This document shows, piece by piece, positions 34,166-43,016 of a DNA stretch of 48,392 nt. A model generated the notes under the pieces. It searched no databases. It had not been told where the DNA came from and was given only the letters and a program-made list of their open reading frames with translations. The stretch covers positions 1 to 48,392 of the forward strand of contig NZ_VAHM01000022.1 in NCBI RefSeq assembly GCF_005796185.1. Reading direction: 5' to 3'. Origin of the DNA: Pseudarthrobacter sp. NamB4. Its GTDB lineage: Bacteria; Actinomycetota; Actinomycetes; Actinomycetales; Micrococcaceae. Numbering within the stretch: position 1 is the first letter of the stretch; every line of letters starts with the position of its first letter. The position numbers were made by a program, and so were the translations under genes.

Positions 34166-35418
34166 CCGCAGCATACGGCACCGTCCTCCCGGCCCTGCCC
34201 AAGCACCGCCCGGCACCCGGGCTGTTGCTGGCGAGCCAACTCGTCTTCAACATCGGTTTTTACGCGGTGGTGCCCTTCCTGGCACTGGTCATGAGCCGGG
34301 ATTTCGGCATGGCGGCAACAGCGGTGGGTGTGGTCCTGGGCGCCCGGGTCTTCAGCCAGCAGGGCCTTTTTCTGGTGGGCGGGATGATCACGGACCGGTG
34401 GGGGCCGCGCCGGGCCATGCTGGCGGGCTGCCTGGTGCGTATTTCCGGGTACCTCACCCTGGCCATGGCGGGCAGCTTTTCCCTCTTCCTCCTCGGCGCG
34501 GTCCTGACCGGAATGGGCGGCGCACTGTTCTCGCCTGCCCTGGAGTCCCTGGTGGGGAAAGCGGAAGAACGACGGCGGAGCACCGGTGGGCGGACGCCTG
34601 GACTTTTTGCGCTCCTCGCCATCTGCGGTGAGATCGGGGCCGTGACCGGACCCCTGGTGGGTGCCCTGCTGCTTGACGTGTCTTTCAGCTGGGCAGCACT
34701 GACAGGGGCGGCCGTCTTTGCGGTGATGGCCGTTGTACTTTGGTGCAACGTGCCGGCCCGGGCCGCAGGCCCGATTCAGGACAAAACGCCTCCTTCGCCG
34801 CCGCGGACCGAAGGCATCGGCGCGATGCTGCGGAAGAGGCGCTTCGTGGCTTTCGCTGCGCTCTACAGTGTCAACCTGCTGGCCTACAACCAGCTTTATT
34901 TCGGCCTTCCCATCGAGCTGACCAGGAGCGGGGCCGGGCCAGCCGCGCTGGCCGGGTTGTTTGCTGTTGCCTCGGTCCTGACCATCACGCTGCAGCTGCC
35001 CATCTCCCGGCTCACCCACCGGCTAGGCCCTGGCCGGGCTCTGACTCTCGGCTTCACCCTCAAAGCCCTGGCCTTCGCCACCATGGCCGTACTCGCCCAG
35101 TTCCCTGCCACCGGCGCTTTGCAGCTCCTGCCGCCGATCCTGCTTGTGTCCGGGCTCTGCCTCGGGCATATGTGCATCGGGCCGGTAGCCATGCCGCTCG
35201 TCCTTGACTTTGCCAACGGACGGCCTACCGGCATCTACTACGGACTCCTGGCGAGCATAGGCGGCTGCGCTGTGTTGCTGGGGAACCTTGCCCTGGGACC
35301 GCTCTACTCCGGCGCCACCCACCCGGGGCAGGACGCCGTCTGGCCCTGGGCAGTGATGGCGGCACTCATGGTGATTCCCGCCGTCGGACTTTCCAGGCTG
35401 CTGCCCCCCAAAATCTAA
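34162..35418 (+). CDS. MFS exporter, possibly metallophore type
   Basis: Intact major facilitator protein of 418 residues with 12 predicted helices. It starts in a 4-bp overlap with the ATPase stop. Motifs include QLVFNIGFYAVVPFLALVMSRDFG in helix 1 and the helix 2-3 loop GGMITDRWGPRRAMLAGCLVRISGY. A CntE-like layout of an MFS protein directly beside a peptide/nickel-type ABC importer is known from staphylopine systems, where the MFS protein exports an opine metallophore that the ABC system takes back as a metal complex. Family and context allow that role here, but no metallophore synthase is in the window and the ABC partner genes are broken. Confidence 0.75.
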   Translation: MTAAYGTVLPALPKHRPAPGLLLASQLVFNIGFYAVVPFLALVMSRDFGMAATAVGVVLGARVFSQQGLFLVGGMITDRWGPRRAMLAGCLVRISGYLTLAMAGSFSLFLLGAVLTGMGGALFSPALESLVGKAEERRRSTGGRTPGLFALLAICGEIGAVTGPLVGALLLDVSFSWAALTGAAVFAVMAVVLWCNVPARAAGPIQDKTPPSPPRTEGIGAMLRKRRFVAFAALYSVNLLAYNQLYFGLPIELTRSGAGPAALAGLFAVASVLTITLQLPISRLTHRLGPGRALTLGFTLKALAFATMAVLAQFPATGALQLLPPILLVSGLCLGHMCIGPVAMPLVLDFANGRPTGIYYGLLASIGGCAVLLGNLALGPLYSGATHPGQDAVWPWAVMAALMVIPAVGLSRLLPPKI

Positions 35419-35452
35419 GGCCGGGGCCTCTCTCCGGCCTGGCAGGAAGTGC

Positions 35453-36255
35453 ATGAAACCCTACAGAAGGAACAGGTGCTCCCCCATGTCAAAATTCCCA
35501 CTCCGTCCGGCAGTCACGGGAATGTCAGCGCTGCTGCTGGCCGCCACGCTGACAGGATGCTTCTCACCGGGAGCCGGACAAACGGCAGAAGGCGGCGACG
35601 GTGCCGGCCGCATCAAACTGGCAATGCTCCAGCCACCGCGGTCCGGGCTCTCACCGCTCAGCGACGACGCCTTCAAACTGTCACGCTGGAAAACTGCGCA
35701 GACGCTGGTGGAGCTGGATGAGCTCGGGGAGGCGAAACCGGCGCTGGCAATGGCGTGGCAGCAGGATGACGCGTTTCAGTCTGCGCGAGGGGGTGCAGTT
35801 CCATGACGGGCGGCCATGACTTCGGCGGAAGTGGCCGCCGCTGCAAACGCCAGCCCCAAGCCGAGGATCCTGGACGGCGTGGAACTCACAGCGCGGGCGG
35901 ACGGTCCCGCCGCCGCCGTCATCAGGACGGCCACGCCGGACCCCCTCCTTCCCCAGCGCCTGTCCAGCCCGCAGCTGGCCATCCTCGCGGCCTCGGCATA
36001 CAAGGAAGGCGGCGTGGTGAGTCCGGTCAATGCCGGCACAGGCTCCTTCCGGTTGGTCTCGGTGGACGGCACCTCCTCGGCCAGGCTGGACCGGTTTGAC
36101 GGGTATTGGGGTGAGGAGGCGGAAGCCGACGGCTTGGATGTGCAGTTCGTGCCGGACGGGACCGCCAGGGCCGCCGCCATCCGGACCGGTGACGCGGACG
36201 TAGTGGAGGCGATCCCGGTGGGCCAGGTGGCACAGGTCGACCCCGCCCTGGTGCA
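35453..36255 (+). pseudogene. Peptide/nickel-type substrate-binding lipoprotein, frameshifted and truncated
   Basis: The gene starts at 35453, with AGGAAG upstream, as a lipoprotein with lipobox LTGC (MSALLLAATLTGCFSPG). It reads IKLAMLQPPRSGLSPLSDDAFKLSRWKTAQTLVELDELG..., shifts frame near 35770 to FSLREGVQFHDGRP and again near 35815 to MTSAEVAAAANASPKPRILDG. It continues through VSPVNAGTGSFRLVSVDG to VGQVAQVDPALVHD at about 36255. This is an SBP_bac_5 protein (OppA/NikA/CntA group). The C-terminal half is missing and permease codons follow directly. At least two frameshifts and one deletion make it nonfunctional. Confidence 0.75.
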
Positions 36256-37461
36256 CGATTGCAGCAGCGTGCTAGGCCGGCGTCGGGAGCCCTGTCCGCC
36301 GCCCTTACCTCCCTGCCGGAATTCCTGCTGGCCGCCGCGCTGCTGGTGGTGCGCGGTGTCTGGCTGCAGTGGTTTCCACCCTTCGGCTGGAAGGGCACGG
36401 AGTACGCTGTGCTGCCGGCGCTTGCGCTGGGGAATCCTGCCGGCGGGCTCATGGGTCTCCTGCTGTCCGACGCGGTCCGCGCGGGCTTCGCGGAAAAGTG
36501 GGTGGCCACCTGGCGCATGGCCGGGGCGGGACCCCTGCGGTTGACCGTGGCAGTGCTCCGGCGGGCGCTGCCGGCCGTTCTGCCGCAAATCGGGCTCGTA
36601 CTCATCGGACTCACGGGCGGGGCTGTCGCGGTGGAGAAGGTCTACGCCATCCCGGGCCTGGGCCGGACGCTGCTGGGCGCCGCCAGCGCCCAAGACATTC
36701 CCGCCCTGCAGGCGGGCATGCTGGCACTGATGGGGCTCGCCCTGCTGGTGGGAACGCTGACGACGGCGGCGCGGCACCTTCTGATCGGGCCTGCGGTCCG
36801 CTTCGGCTCGCTTCCGCTGGCGGAGCCGCCGCGGTCCGGCCGCGGCCGGCAATTGACCGTGCCTGCTGTTGCCGGCGCTGTCGCTGGCGCTCGTCACCTT
36901 GGCCGGGCTGCTGCGCGACCCGTTTGCCTCTGCCCATGCCAGGCTGGCGGCGCCCACATGGTCGCTTCCCTTCGGTGCCGACGCCATCGGTCGCGATCTC
37001 CTTGCCCGGGTGGGGCACGGCGCAGTGGGAACACTCGGGACCGCGCTGGTAGTGGTGCTGGTGTGCCTGGCCGTGGGAATCGCCGTCGGGCTCTTCCCGC
37101 TGGCCGCCACCGGCCCACTTGAGGTGGCGAACGCGGCACCCCCCATCCTGGCCGGCCTGGTTATTGCAGCTGTCACCGGCCCATCCGCCCACGGTGCAGC
37201 TCTGGCTGTTGCCGCCGGGTTGGGAGTGGGGCGGGCGCGGATCATGCTGCCTACATCCTGCCTACGGTGGTGCGGCCGCTCCTCCGGCATGCCATGCTTC
37301 GGCTGCCGGGGATCGCACTTGCCCTGGCGGCCCTCGGATTCCTGGGGCTGGGACCGCAGCAGCCCTCGCCGGAGTGGGGCCTGATCCTGGCTGAGGGCAT
37401 CAGCTACGAAAGCCCGCTGCCTGCCCCATTTCGGGTGCGGGCAGCGGGCCCCTATAACTGA
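36256..37461 (+). pseudogene. ABC permease(s), fused or adjacent, frameshifted
   Basis: The first part (36259-36840) is the end of a DppB-like permease: LLAAALLVVRGVWLQWFPPFGW, then GLVLIGLTGGAVAVEKVYAIPGLGRTLLGAASAQDIPALQAG. After a frame change near 36850 a DppC-like permease follows: LPFGADAIGRDLLARVGHGAVGTLGTAL, then AVGIAVGLFPLAATGPLEVANAAPP. Around 37245 a further frame change leads to VRPLLRHAMLRLPGIALALAALGFLGLGPQQPSPEWGLILAEGISY, after which the frame runs out. The two permeases may have been one long fused protein. The gene is broken in several places. Confidence 0.7.
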
Positions 37462-37628
37462 AATCAGTCCTGATCCACCTGGATCTGGATACTGAAAAAG
37501 AAGCGCTGCACTGGTCCTTGAATGCGTCCTCAGGGAACGACTCCAAACCACAGGCACCCACGTCCTGGATCCCCTGGTGCTGCGGCGTCACACGGTTGTC
37601 CGGTTACGGCAACAGCTCAATGCGACGA

Positions 37629-37862
37629 CTAGCCGATGCGACGGGTGTCTACCTCGTCGTCGTCTTCTTCCAAATCATCCGCGTACTTGTCCACATAAGC
37701 CGAATAGTCCGGCTCAACCGGCTCATTCGCGTAATGGCTCGCGGGACGGCTGCTCGGGCCCGTCAGCTCACGCTGAAGCGCCGAGTAGTCAGTGTTCGGG
37801 GAGTAGTACTTGATGTCCCGAGCCTGCTTGGTAGCTTTTGCCTTTTGACGGCCGCGCCCCAT
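37629..37862 (-). CDS. DUF3073 domain-containing protein
   Basis: Small conserved actinobacterial protein of 77 residues with no known function. I start it at MGRGRQKAKATKQARDIKYYSP, which has an AGGGGG ribosome binding site about 10 bases before; a longer upstream start lacks this. The basic first 20 residues, the YSPNTDYSALQREL motif and the acidic tail DKYADDLEEDDDEVDTRRIG are typical. DUF3073 genes often sit near purM in this group, as here, beyond the decayed ABC cluster. The 170 bp between the permease remnant and this gene hold nothing I can assign. Confidence 0.9.
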   Translation of the reverse strand: MGRGRQKAKATKQARDIKYYSPNTDYSALQRELTGPSSRPASHYANEPVEPDYSAYVDKYADDLEEDDDEVDTRRIG

Positions 37863-38138
37863 GGCGTGACCCCCTTTTGTACTTGGACCGGAGGTGGTCA
37901 CCTTGGCATAGGTGAGGCCCCGGAATGTTTGGTCAATTTGTCGTACACCTAGATTACATGCTTTCGACAGTGCCCGCTTGCCACAAACGCTCCCCGAAGG
38001 TGGCTTGCGTTACCACCCAGGGCTCGAAACCGCGAGTTTCCAGCATTTTTCTTCGGTAGAGTCGCTTAAACAACTGCTGATAAACCGGCCCCAAAACCGG
38101 TTGCCCGCCGCGGAGAGAACGCAGGAGGATGCACCCCC

Positions 38139-38804
38139 GTGAATGACCAGGACGTCCCGCCGAGGCCCGCCGCGCCACCGACCACCGGGCTCCCGCGCGT
38201 CCCTGCGCCGAAAGCGCAGCCTGTCCTGCATCCGCAGATGCAACCGCAGGACGACACCCCTTCACGCCCCAGCCGCCTCAACCGGCGCGCGCTGTGGATA
38301 GGAGTCTTTGTCGCCGTTCTGCTGGCCGTGATCGGCGCACTGGTGTGGCTTGCCCTCTGGCTGAACTCCAACCCGGGTACGGAAGATCCCGGCAGCGAAG
38401 CTTCCGGGGTGCTGGAAACCACAGTCACCACACCCGCCACGCCGCTCCCCCTTCCCCGCGAAGGAGTTCAGCCCGCGGACTATGCGCTGGGTGACTGCTT
38501 CAAGGATTTCGACCCGGAAGCACTCGCTTCCACCGTGGTGCCCTGCGACACCGGGCACTCCGCCCAGCTTGTGGCGGTGTACCGCTACCCGGAGGCTGAG
38601 GCCTACCCCGGCGCCGATGCGCTGAAGGCCAAGGCGCTGGAAGCGTGCCAAGCCGCGAGGCTGGGTCCGGCCGCCAACCAGTTTCAGCTGAACTACCAGC
38701 GCAGCTTCCCCAGCAGCACCAGCTGGGAATCCGGGGACCGCAGGGTGGACTGCTACGTGACCGCACCCGGCGGCAACGTGATCAACGCCAGCGTGTTGCC
38801 CTAG
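38139..38804 (+). CDS. Membrane protein with septum-formation domain
   Basis: Protein of 221 residues starting at a GTG with AGGAGG ten bases before. The first 45 residues are proline-rich and disordered, followed by one membrane helix (about residues 48-70, ALWIGVFVAVLLAVIGALVWLAL). The extracellular part (about residues 110-220) has LGDCFKDFDPEALASTVVPCDTGHSAQLVAVY, later CQAARL, and RRVDCYVTAP, an even cysteine set typical of the Septum_form (PF13845) domain. The family name comes from a proposed role in division; the exact function is not known. A strong hairpin starts at the stop codon. Confidence 0.8.
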   Translation: MNDQDVPPRPAAPPTTGLPRVPAPKAQPVLHPQMQPQDDTPSRPSRLNRRALWIGVFVAVLLAVIGALVWLALWLNSNPGTEDPGSEASGVLETTVTTPATPLPLPREGVQPADYALGDCFKDFDPEALASTVVPCDTGHSAQLVAVYRYPEAEAYPGADALKAKALEACQAARLGPAANQFQLNYQRSFPSSTSWESGDRRVDCYVTAPGGNVINASVLP

Positions 38805-38826
38805 CGGCGAGGCCGCCAGGGCAACA
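38794..38826. terminator. Bidirectional hairpin between the septum-domain gene and clpB
   Basis: TGTTGCCCT (38794-38802) pairs with AGGGCAACA (38818-38826), and GCGGC (38804-38808) with GCCGC (38812-38816) inside it, closing a GAG loop. It overlaps the stop codon of the septum-domain gene and lies 9 bp from the clpB end, so it can serve both convergent genes. Confidence 0.75.
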
Positions 38827-38834
38827 CCCTGCAG

Positions 38835-41477
38835 TTAGTCCTTCCGCCGGACCGAGAGCCCGCTGCTGGGGACCCCCGTCAGGGCGTCCACGTTGCCCCC
38901 GGAGAGCTCGCCCAAGTCTGTTGCGGTATCCACGAGTACCGTATCGCCGTCGCTGATCTCGCCCGCGAGGATGGCCTTGGCCAGCCGGTCACCGATCTCG
39001 CGCTGCACCAGGCGGCGCAGCGGCCGTGCCCCGTAGGCGGGGTCGAAACCGGAGAGAGCAAGCCAGGCCTTGGCGCCGTCGGTGACTTCCAGGGTGAGGC
39101 GCCGCTCGTGCAGCCGCCGTCCCAGTTCCGCCACGTGCAGGTCGACAATATGCGCCAGCTCCTCCACGCTGAGTGCATCGAACAGCACAACCTCGTCCAG
39201 CCGGTTCAGGAACTCGGGCTTGAAGGACGCGTTGACAGTGGCCATGACCGCGTTCCGCTTGGCCTCGGCATCCAGCGACTGGTCCACCAGGAACTGGCTG
39301 CCCAAGTTGGAGGTCAGCACCAGGATCACGTTGCGGAAGTCCACGGTGCGGCCCTGGCCATCGGTGAGGCGGCCGTCGTCGAGCACCTGCAGGAGGATGT
39401 CGAACACCTCGGGGTGGGCCTTCTCCACCTCGTCCAGCAGCACCACCGAGTAAGGACGACGGCGGACCGCTTCAGTAAGCTGGCCGCCCTCCTCGTAGCC
39501 CACGTATCCCGGGGGCGCTCCGACCAGCCGGGCGACGCTGTGCTTCTCGCCGTACTCGGACATGTCGATGCGCACCATGGCGCGTTCGTCGTCGAACAGG
39601 AATTCCGCCAGTGCCTTGGCGAGCTCGGTCTTACCGACGCCGGTGGGGCCCAGGAACAGGAACGAACCGGTGGGACGGTTGGGGTCGCTGATCCCGGCCC
39701 GTGCGCGCCGGACGGCGTCCGAGACGGCAGTAACGGCCTTCGTCTGGCCGATGAGCCGCTTGCCGAGCTCCTCCTCCATGTGGAGCAGCTTCTGGCTTTC
39801 GCCCTGCAACATGCGCCCCGCGGGGATGCCCGTCCAGGCGGAGATCACCTCGGCGATGTCCTCTGCCGTCACTTCCTCGGCCACCATTTGTGATGACTTG
39901 TCGGCGACGGCGGCCTCGGCTTCCGCGGCGGCGTTCAGCTCGCGCTCCAAGGCGGGGATTTCGCCGTACTGGATGCGCGACGTCGTCTCCAGGTCACCTT
40001 CGCGGTAGGCCTTGTCAGCGGCACTGCGCAGTTCGTCCAGCTTCGCCTTGAGGTCACCCACCCGGTTAAGTCCGGCCTTCTCCGCCTCCCAGCGGGCGTT
40101 CAGCGCTGCGAGCTCCTCTTCCTTGTCCGCCTTGTCCGCGCGGAGCGCCGCAAGGCGTTCCACGGAGGCAGCATCGGTTTCGCCTTCGAGGGCGAGCTCC
40201 TCCATGGTGAGCCGGTCCACCTGGCGCCGCAGCTGGTCGATCTCCTCAGGCGCGGAGTCGATTTCCATCCGGAGGCGCGACGCTGCCTCGTCCACCAGGT
40301 CGATGGCCTTGTCCGGCAGCTGGCGCCCCGAAATGTACCGGTTGGACAGCGTGGCTGCGGCCACCAGGGCGGAATCAGCGATGGACACTTTGTGGTGTGC
40401 TTCGTAGCGTTCCTTGAGGCCGCGGAGGATGCCGATGGTGTCCTCCACGCTGGGTTCACCAACGTACACCTGCTGGAAGCGCCGTTCCAGGGCCGCATCC
40501 TTCTCAATGTTTTCGCGGTACTCATCCAGCGTGGTGGCGCCAATCAGCCGCAGTTCACCGCGTGCCAGCATGGGCTTGAGCATGTTGCCGGCGTCCATGG
40601 AGGAGTCACCGGTGGCACCTGCCCCTACCACCGTATGGATCTCGTCGATGAAGGTGACAATCTGGCCCTCGGAGCCCTTGATCTCCTCAAGAACCGCCTT
40701 CAGGCGCTCCTCAAACTCGCCGCGGTACTTCGCGCCGGCAACCATGGACCCTAGGTCCAGGGAAATCAGCGTCTTGCCGCGCAGGCTTTCCGGCACGTCG
40801 CCGGCCACCATGCGCTGCGCAAGCCCTTCGACCACGGCGGTCTTACCAACGCCCGGCTCGCCGATGAGCACCGGGTTGTTCTTGGTGCGCCGGGACAGGA
40901 CCTGGACCACGCGCCGGATTTCGGCGTCGCGGCCGATCACGGGGTCCAGCTTGCCTGCGCGCGCCATGGCAGTAAGGTCAGCGCCGTACTTCTCGAGGGC
41001 CTGGAAGGTGTTTTCCGGATCCGGACTGTCCACCTTGCGGTCGCCGCGGACGCCCGGCAGGGCAGCGAGGAGCGCTTCGTGGGAGGCGCCGGCGTCGCGC
41101 AGCAGGCGCGCGGCAGCATCGTTACTGGCCGAGAGGCCAAGCAGGAGAACTTCGGTGGAGACGAAGGTGTCGCCCAGCCGGTCCGCCTCTTCCTTGGCGT
41201 TCTGGATGGCCTGCAGGGCCGGTCGTGAGAGCTGTGCCTGCTGGCTGGAGCCGCCGGAGGTGGCGGGCAGCGCCTTGATGGCACTGCTTGCCTGGACGCT
41301 GACGGAATCAACGTCGGCCCCGGTGGCGCGGAGCAGCGCAACGGCCACTCCCTCACGCTGGTCCATCAGCGCCTTAAGCAGGTGCGCGGGCTCCACCTGC
41401 GGATTCCCGGCCGTGGAGGCGTTCATGGCCGCAGCCGAAAGAGCCTCCTGGCTCTTGGTGGTGAATTTGACGTCCAA
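38835..41477 (-). CDS. clpB: Chaperone ClpB (Hsp100 disaggregase)
   Basis: ATP-driven hexameric disaggregase of 880 residues that works with DnaK to recover aggregated proteins. Domains in order: Clp N-domain (about residues 1-145), first AAA+ module with Walker A GEPGVGKT at 206-213, the long coiled-coil middle domain (about 410-530, EALEGETDAASVERL... region), and the second AAA+ module with Walker A GPTGVGKTELAKAL. The C-terminal D2-small domain ends near PLRRLVQREIGDRLAKAILAGEI. No ClpP-binding loop is expected in this family. A HAIR element lies 31 bp upstream, so control by HspR is likely. Confidence 0.98.
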   Translation of the reverse strand: MDVKFTTKSQEALSAAAMNASTAGNPQVEPAHLLKALMDQREGVAVALLRATGADVDSVSVQASSAIKALPATSGGSSQQAQLSRPALQAIQNAKEEADRLGDTFVSTEVLLLGLSASNDAAARLLRDAGASHEALLAALPGVRGDRKVDSPDPENTFQALEKYGADLTAMARAGKLDPVIGRDAEIRRVVQVLSRRTKNNPVLIGEPGVGKTAVVEGLAQRMVAGDVPESLRGKTLISLDLGSMVAGAKYRGEFEERLKAVLEEIKGSEGQIVTFIDEIHTVVGAGATGDSSMDAGNMLKPMLARGELRLIGATTLDEYRENIEKDAALERRFQQVYVGEPSVEDTIGILRGLKERYEAHHKVSIADSALVAAATLSNRYISGRQLPDKAIDLVDEAASRLRMEIDSAPEEIDQLRRQVDRLTMEELALEGETDAASVERLAALRADKADKEEELAALNARWEAEKAGLNRVGDLKAKLDELRSAADKAYREGDLETTSRIQYGEIPALERELNAAAEAEAAVADKSSQMVAEEVTAEDIAEVISAWTGIPAGRMLQGESQKLLHMEEELGKRLIGQTKAVTAVSDAVRRARAGISDPNRPTGSFLFLGPTGVGKTELAKALAEFLFDDERAMVRIDMSEYGEKHSVARLVGAPPGYVGYEEGGQLTEAVRRRPYSVVLLDEVEKAHPEVFDILLQVLDDGRLTDGQGRTVDFRNVILVLTSNLGSQFLVDQSLDAEAKRNAVMATVNASFKPEFLNRLDEVVLFDALSVEELAHIVDLHVAELGRRLHERRLTLEVTDGAKAWLALSGFDPAYGARPLRRLVQREIGDRLAKAILAGEISDGDTVLVDTATDLGELSGGNVDALTGVPSSGLSVRRKD

Positions 41478-41508
41478 AGAGAGCTCCTTTCGGGGACAGT
41501 TTTTCTAA

Positions 41509-41529
41509 CTTGAGTGTACTACGCTCAAG
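41509..41529 (-). promoter_or_regulatory. HAIR element (HspR operator) of clpB
   Basis: CTTGAGT (41509-41515), 7 bp, then GCTCAAG (41523-41529) matches the HAIR consensus CTTGAGT-N7-ACTCAAG with one change. It lies 31 bp ahead of the clpB start on the promoter side. HspR binds HAIR sites with DnaK as co-repressor in actinobacteria. No hspR gene is in this window. Confidence 0.9.
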
Positions 41530-41689
41530 TTTGATGTGCGACGAATTTGTCATTGTTTTCCTACAGCGAAACGGGCTTTGGCATTCCCCCGAAGAGGCGA
41601 CCGGCCCTATTTGGGCCGCTGAAGACAGGCGCGGCAAGAGCCGACAAGTGCAGGCTGCCCGTTCCCCTTCGGCCCCCTGGGCCCCAGGA

Positions 41690-41858
41690 AATCACCTCAA
41701 CCGGGACTACGGAGGCCAGTACGGGCGTGGCCGGCTACAGCATCATCCACGCCGACGACTTCGCCGGCGCGCAGGCCCTGCTGGATGGCCATCCGCACCT
41801 GATGATGCCCGGGGCGAGCATCCAGGTGTACGAATCCCTGGACCTGCCGGGCATGTAA
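41690..41858 (+). pseudogene. YCII-domain protein, C-terminal remnant
   Basis: The last 50 codons read EITSTGTTEASTGVAGYSIIHADDFAGAQALLDGHPHLMMPGASIQVYESLDLPGM, the end of a YCII-related (DGPF/YciI-like) domain. The motifs GYSIIHADDFAGAQAL and the HPHL histidines are kept. Upstream codons in the same frame (from 41547) do not match the family, so the N-terminal half is lost. It lies in the 440-bp gap between clpB and modC. Confidence 0.55.
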
Positions 41859-41869
41859 CCCCTTAGAGG

Positions 41870-41914
41870 TCCAGATATTCGGGTTTCCGCAGTGGCAAAG
41901 TTCGTATATCTGGA
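41870..41914. repeat. Inverted repeat downstream of modC
   Basis: TCCAGATAT (41870-41878) and ATATCTGGA (41906-41914) are a perfect 9-bp inverted repeat with 27 bp between, 8 bp beyond the modC stop. There is no T-run. It may be a weak terminator of the mod operon or a scar; both are guesses. Confidence 0.4.
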
Positions 41915-41921
41915 CAATAAC

Positions 41922-43016
41922 TCAGGTCTCGTAGAGGGATACCGCGGCGGCTTTCACCACAAAGTGCACAGTCATGCCAGGGACCAGGCCAAGGTCAGCC
42001 AGGGCGGAAGGCGTGATGTCGGCCGCCATGCCCTCGCCCCTGACACGGACCTGGTCGCCGTGCGGCTCAAGGTCCCTGATGGTCACCTGAAAAGAGTTGC
42101 GGGGGCTTCCGTGCGCGTCCGTGAGGAACACGGAGACGGCCGACGGCGGGAAGACGGCTGCCGCTGCCCCGCCGGCCGGGATGGGATCCTCCGCATGGCC
42201 GGCGACGTGCAGTCCCTGCCTGCTGAGGACCCCATCCCCGGCAAGGGTTCCGGGGACGAAGTTGAGCCCGGCCAAGCCCGCCGCGAAAGCGCTGCGCGGC
42301 CTTTCCAGGACCTGCCGGGTAGGGCCTTCCTCGGAGACCCGGCCGTTTTCCAGGATGACCACCCTGCCCGCGAGCATCAGCGCGTCGAGGACATCATGAG
42401 TAACGATGATGGCCGGGCGGTCCGCCAGGACGCGCTTGAGCAGGCGCCGGAGCAGCGGGGCTGAGTGGATGTCCAGGGCTGCCATGGGTTCGTCCAGCAG
42501 CAGCAGCCCTGGATCAGCAGCGAGCGCCCGGGCCACGGCCACCCGCTGGGCCTGGCCGCCCGAGAGTTCTGCGGGCCGGTGTGCCGCAAGATCCGCTGCC
42601 TCCACTTCGGCCAGCCAGTGCAGCGCTTCAGCTTTGGCCCGACCCTTGGGCGTTCCCGCGCTGCGGGGTCCGAACGCCACATTGTCAACGGCAGGGAGGT
42701 GCGGGAAAAGCAGCGGCTCCTGCGCTAGCAGCGCGGTCCCGCGGAGGTGGGGTGCCGTCCAGTGGTGCTGTCCCCCGCGCCCACGCACGGCGGCCACGTC
42801 GCTCCCGTCCGAGGGAACGACGCCCAGCTGAAACAGCGTGCGGCCGTCCAATTCGGCCCGTCCGCTGTCCGGCCGGATCAAACCGGCGATGACCGAGAGC
42901 AGCGTCGACTTGCCCGCGCCGTTGGGACCCATCACCGCCACGGTTTCGGCAGGACCGAGGGAAAGGGAGACGTCGAAGCCCCGCTCCCCCACCGCTGCCT
43001 GGAATGAGAACGTCAC
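41922..43016 (-). CDS. modC: Molybdate ABC transporter ATP-binding protein
   Basis: ATPase subunit of the molybdate importer, 364 residues. The ABC domain has Walker A GPNGAGKST (near residue 33), signature LSGGQAQRVAVARAL, Walker B LLLDEP and the H-loop IIVTHD. The C-terminal 80 residues form the TOBE/Mop-type domain (VFPPSAVSVFLTDAHGSPRN...VRVRGEGMAADI) found in ModC. A two-glycine-rich insertion near residues 75-90 (GRGGQHHWTAPHLRG) is seen in actinobacterial homologues. The start overlaps the modB stop by 4 bp. Confidence 0.95.
   Translation of the reverse strand: MTFSFQAAVGERGFDVSLSLGPAETVAVMGPNGAGKSTLLSVIAGLIRPDSGRAELDGRTLFQLGVVPSDGSDVAAVRGRGGQHHWTAPHLRGTALLAQEPLLFPHLPAVDNVAFGPRSAGTPKGRAKAEALHWLAEVEAADLAAHRPAELSGGQAQRVAVARALAADPGLLLLDEPMAALDIHSAPLLRRLLKRVLADRPAIIVTHDVLDALMLAGRVVILENGRVSEEGPTRQVLERPRSAFAAGLAGLNFVPGTLAGDGVLSRQGLHVAGHAEDPIPAGGAAAAVFPPSAVSVFLTDAHGSPRNSFQVTIRDLEPHGDQVRVRGEGMAADITPSALADLGLVPGMTVHFVVKAAAVSLYET

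Noticed and set aside
35776..37557. A 593-codon open frame on the minus strand opposite the broken ABC genes
   Set aside because: The plus strand carries clear substrate-binding and permease sequence in shifted frames. The minus frame is Pro/Arg/Ala-rich without domain features.
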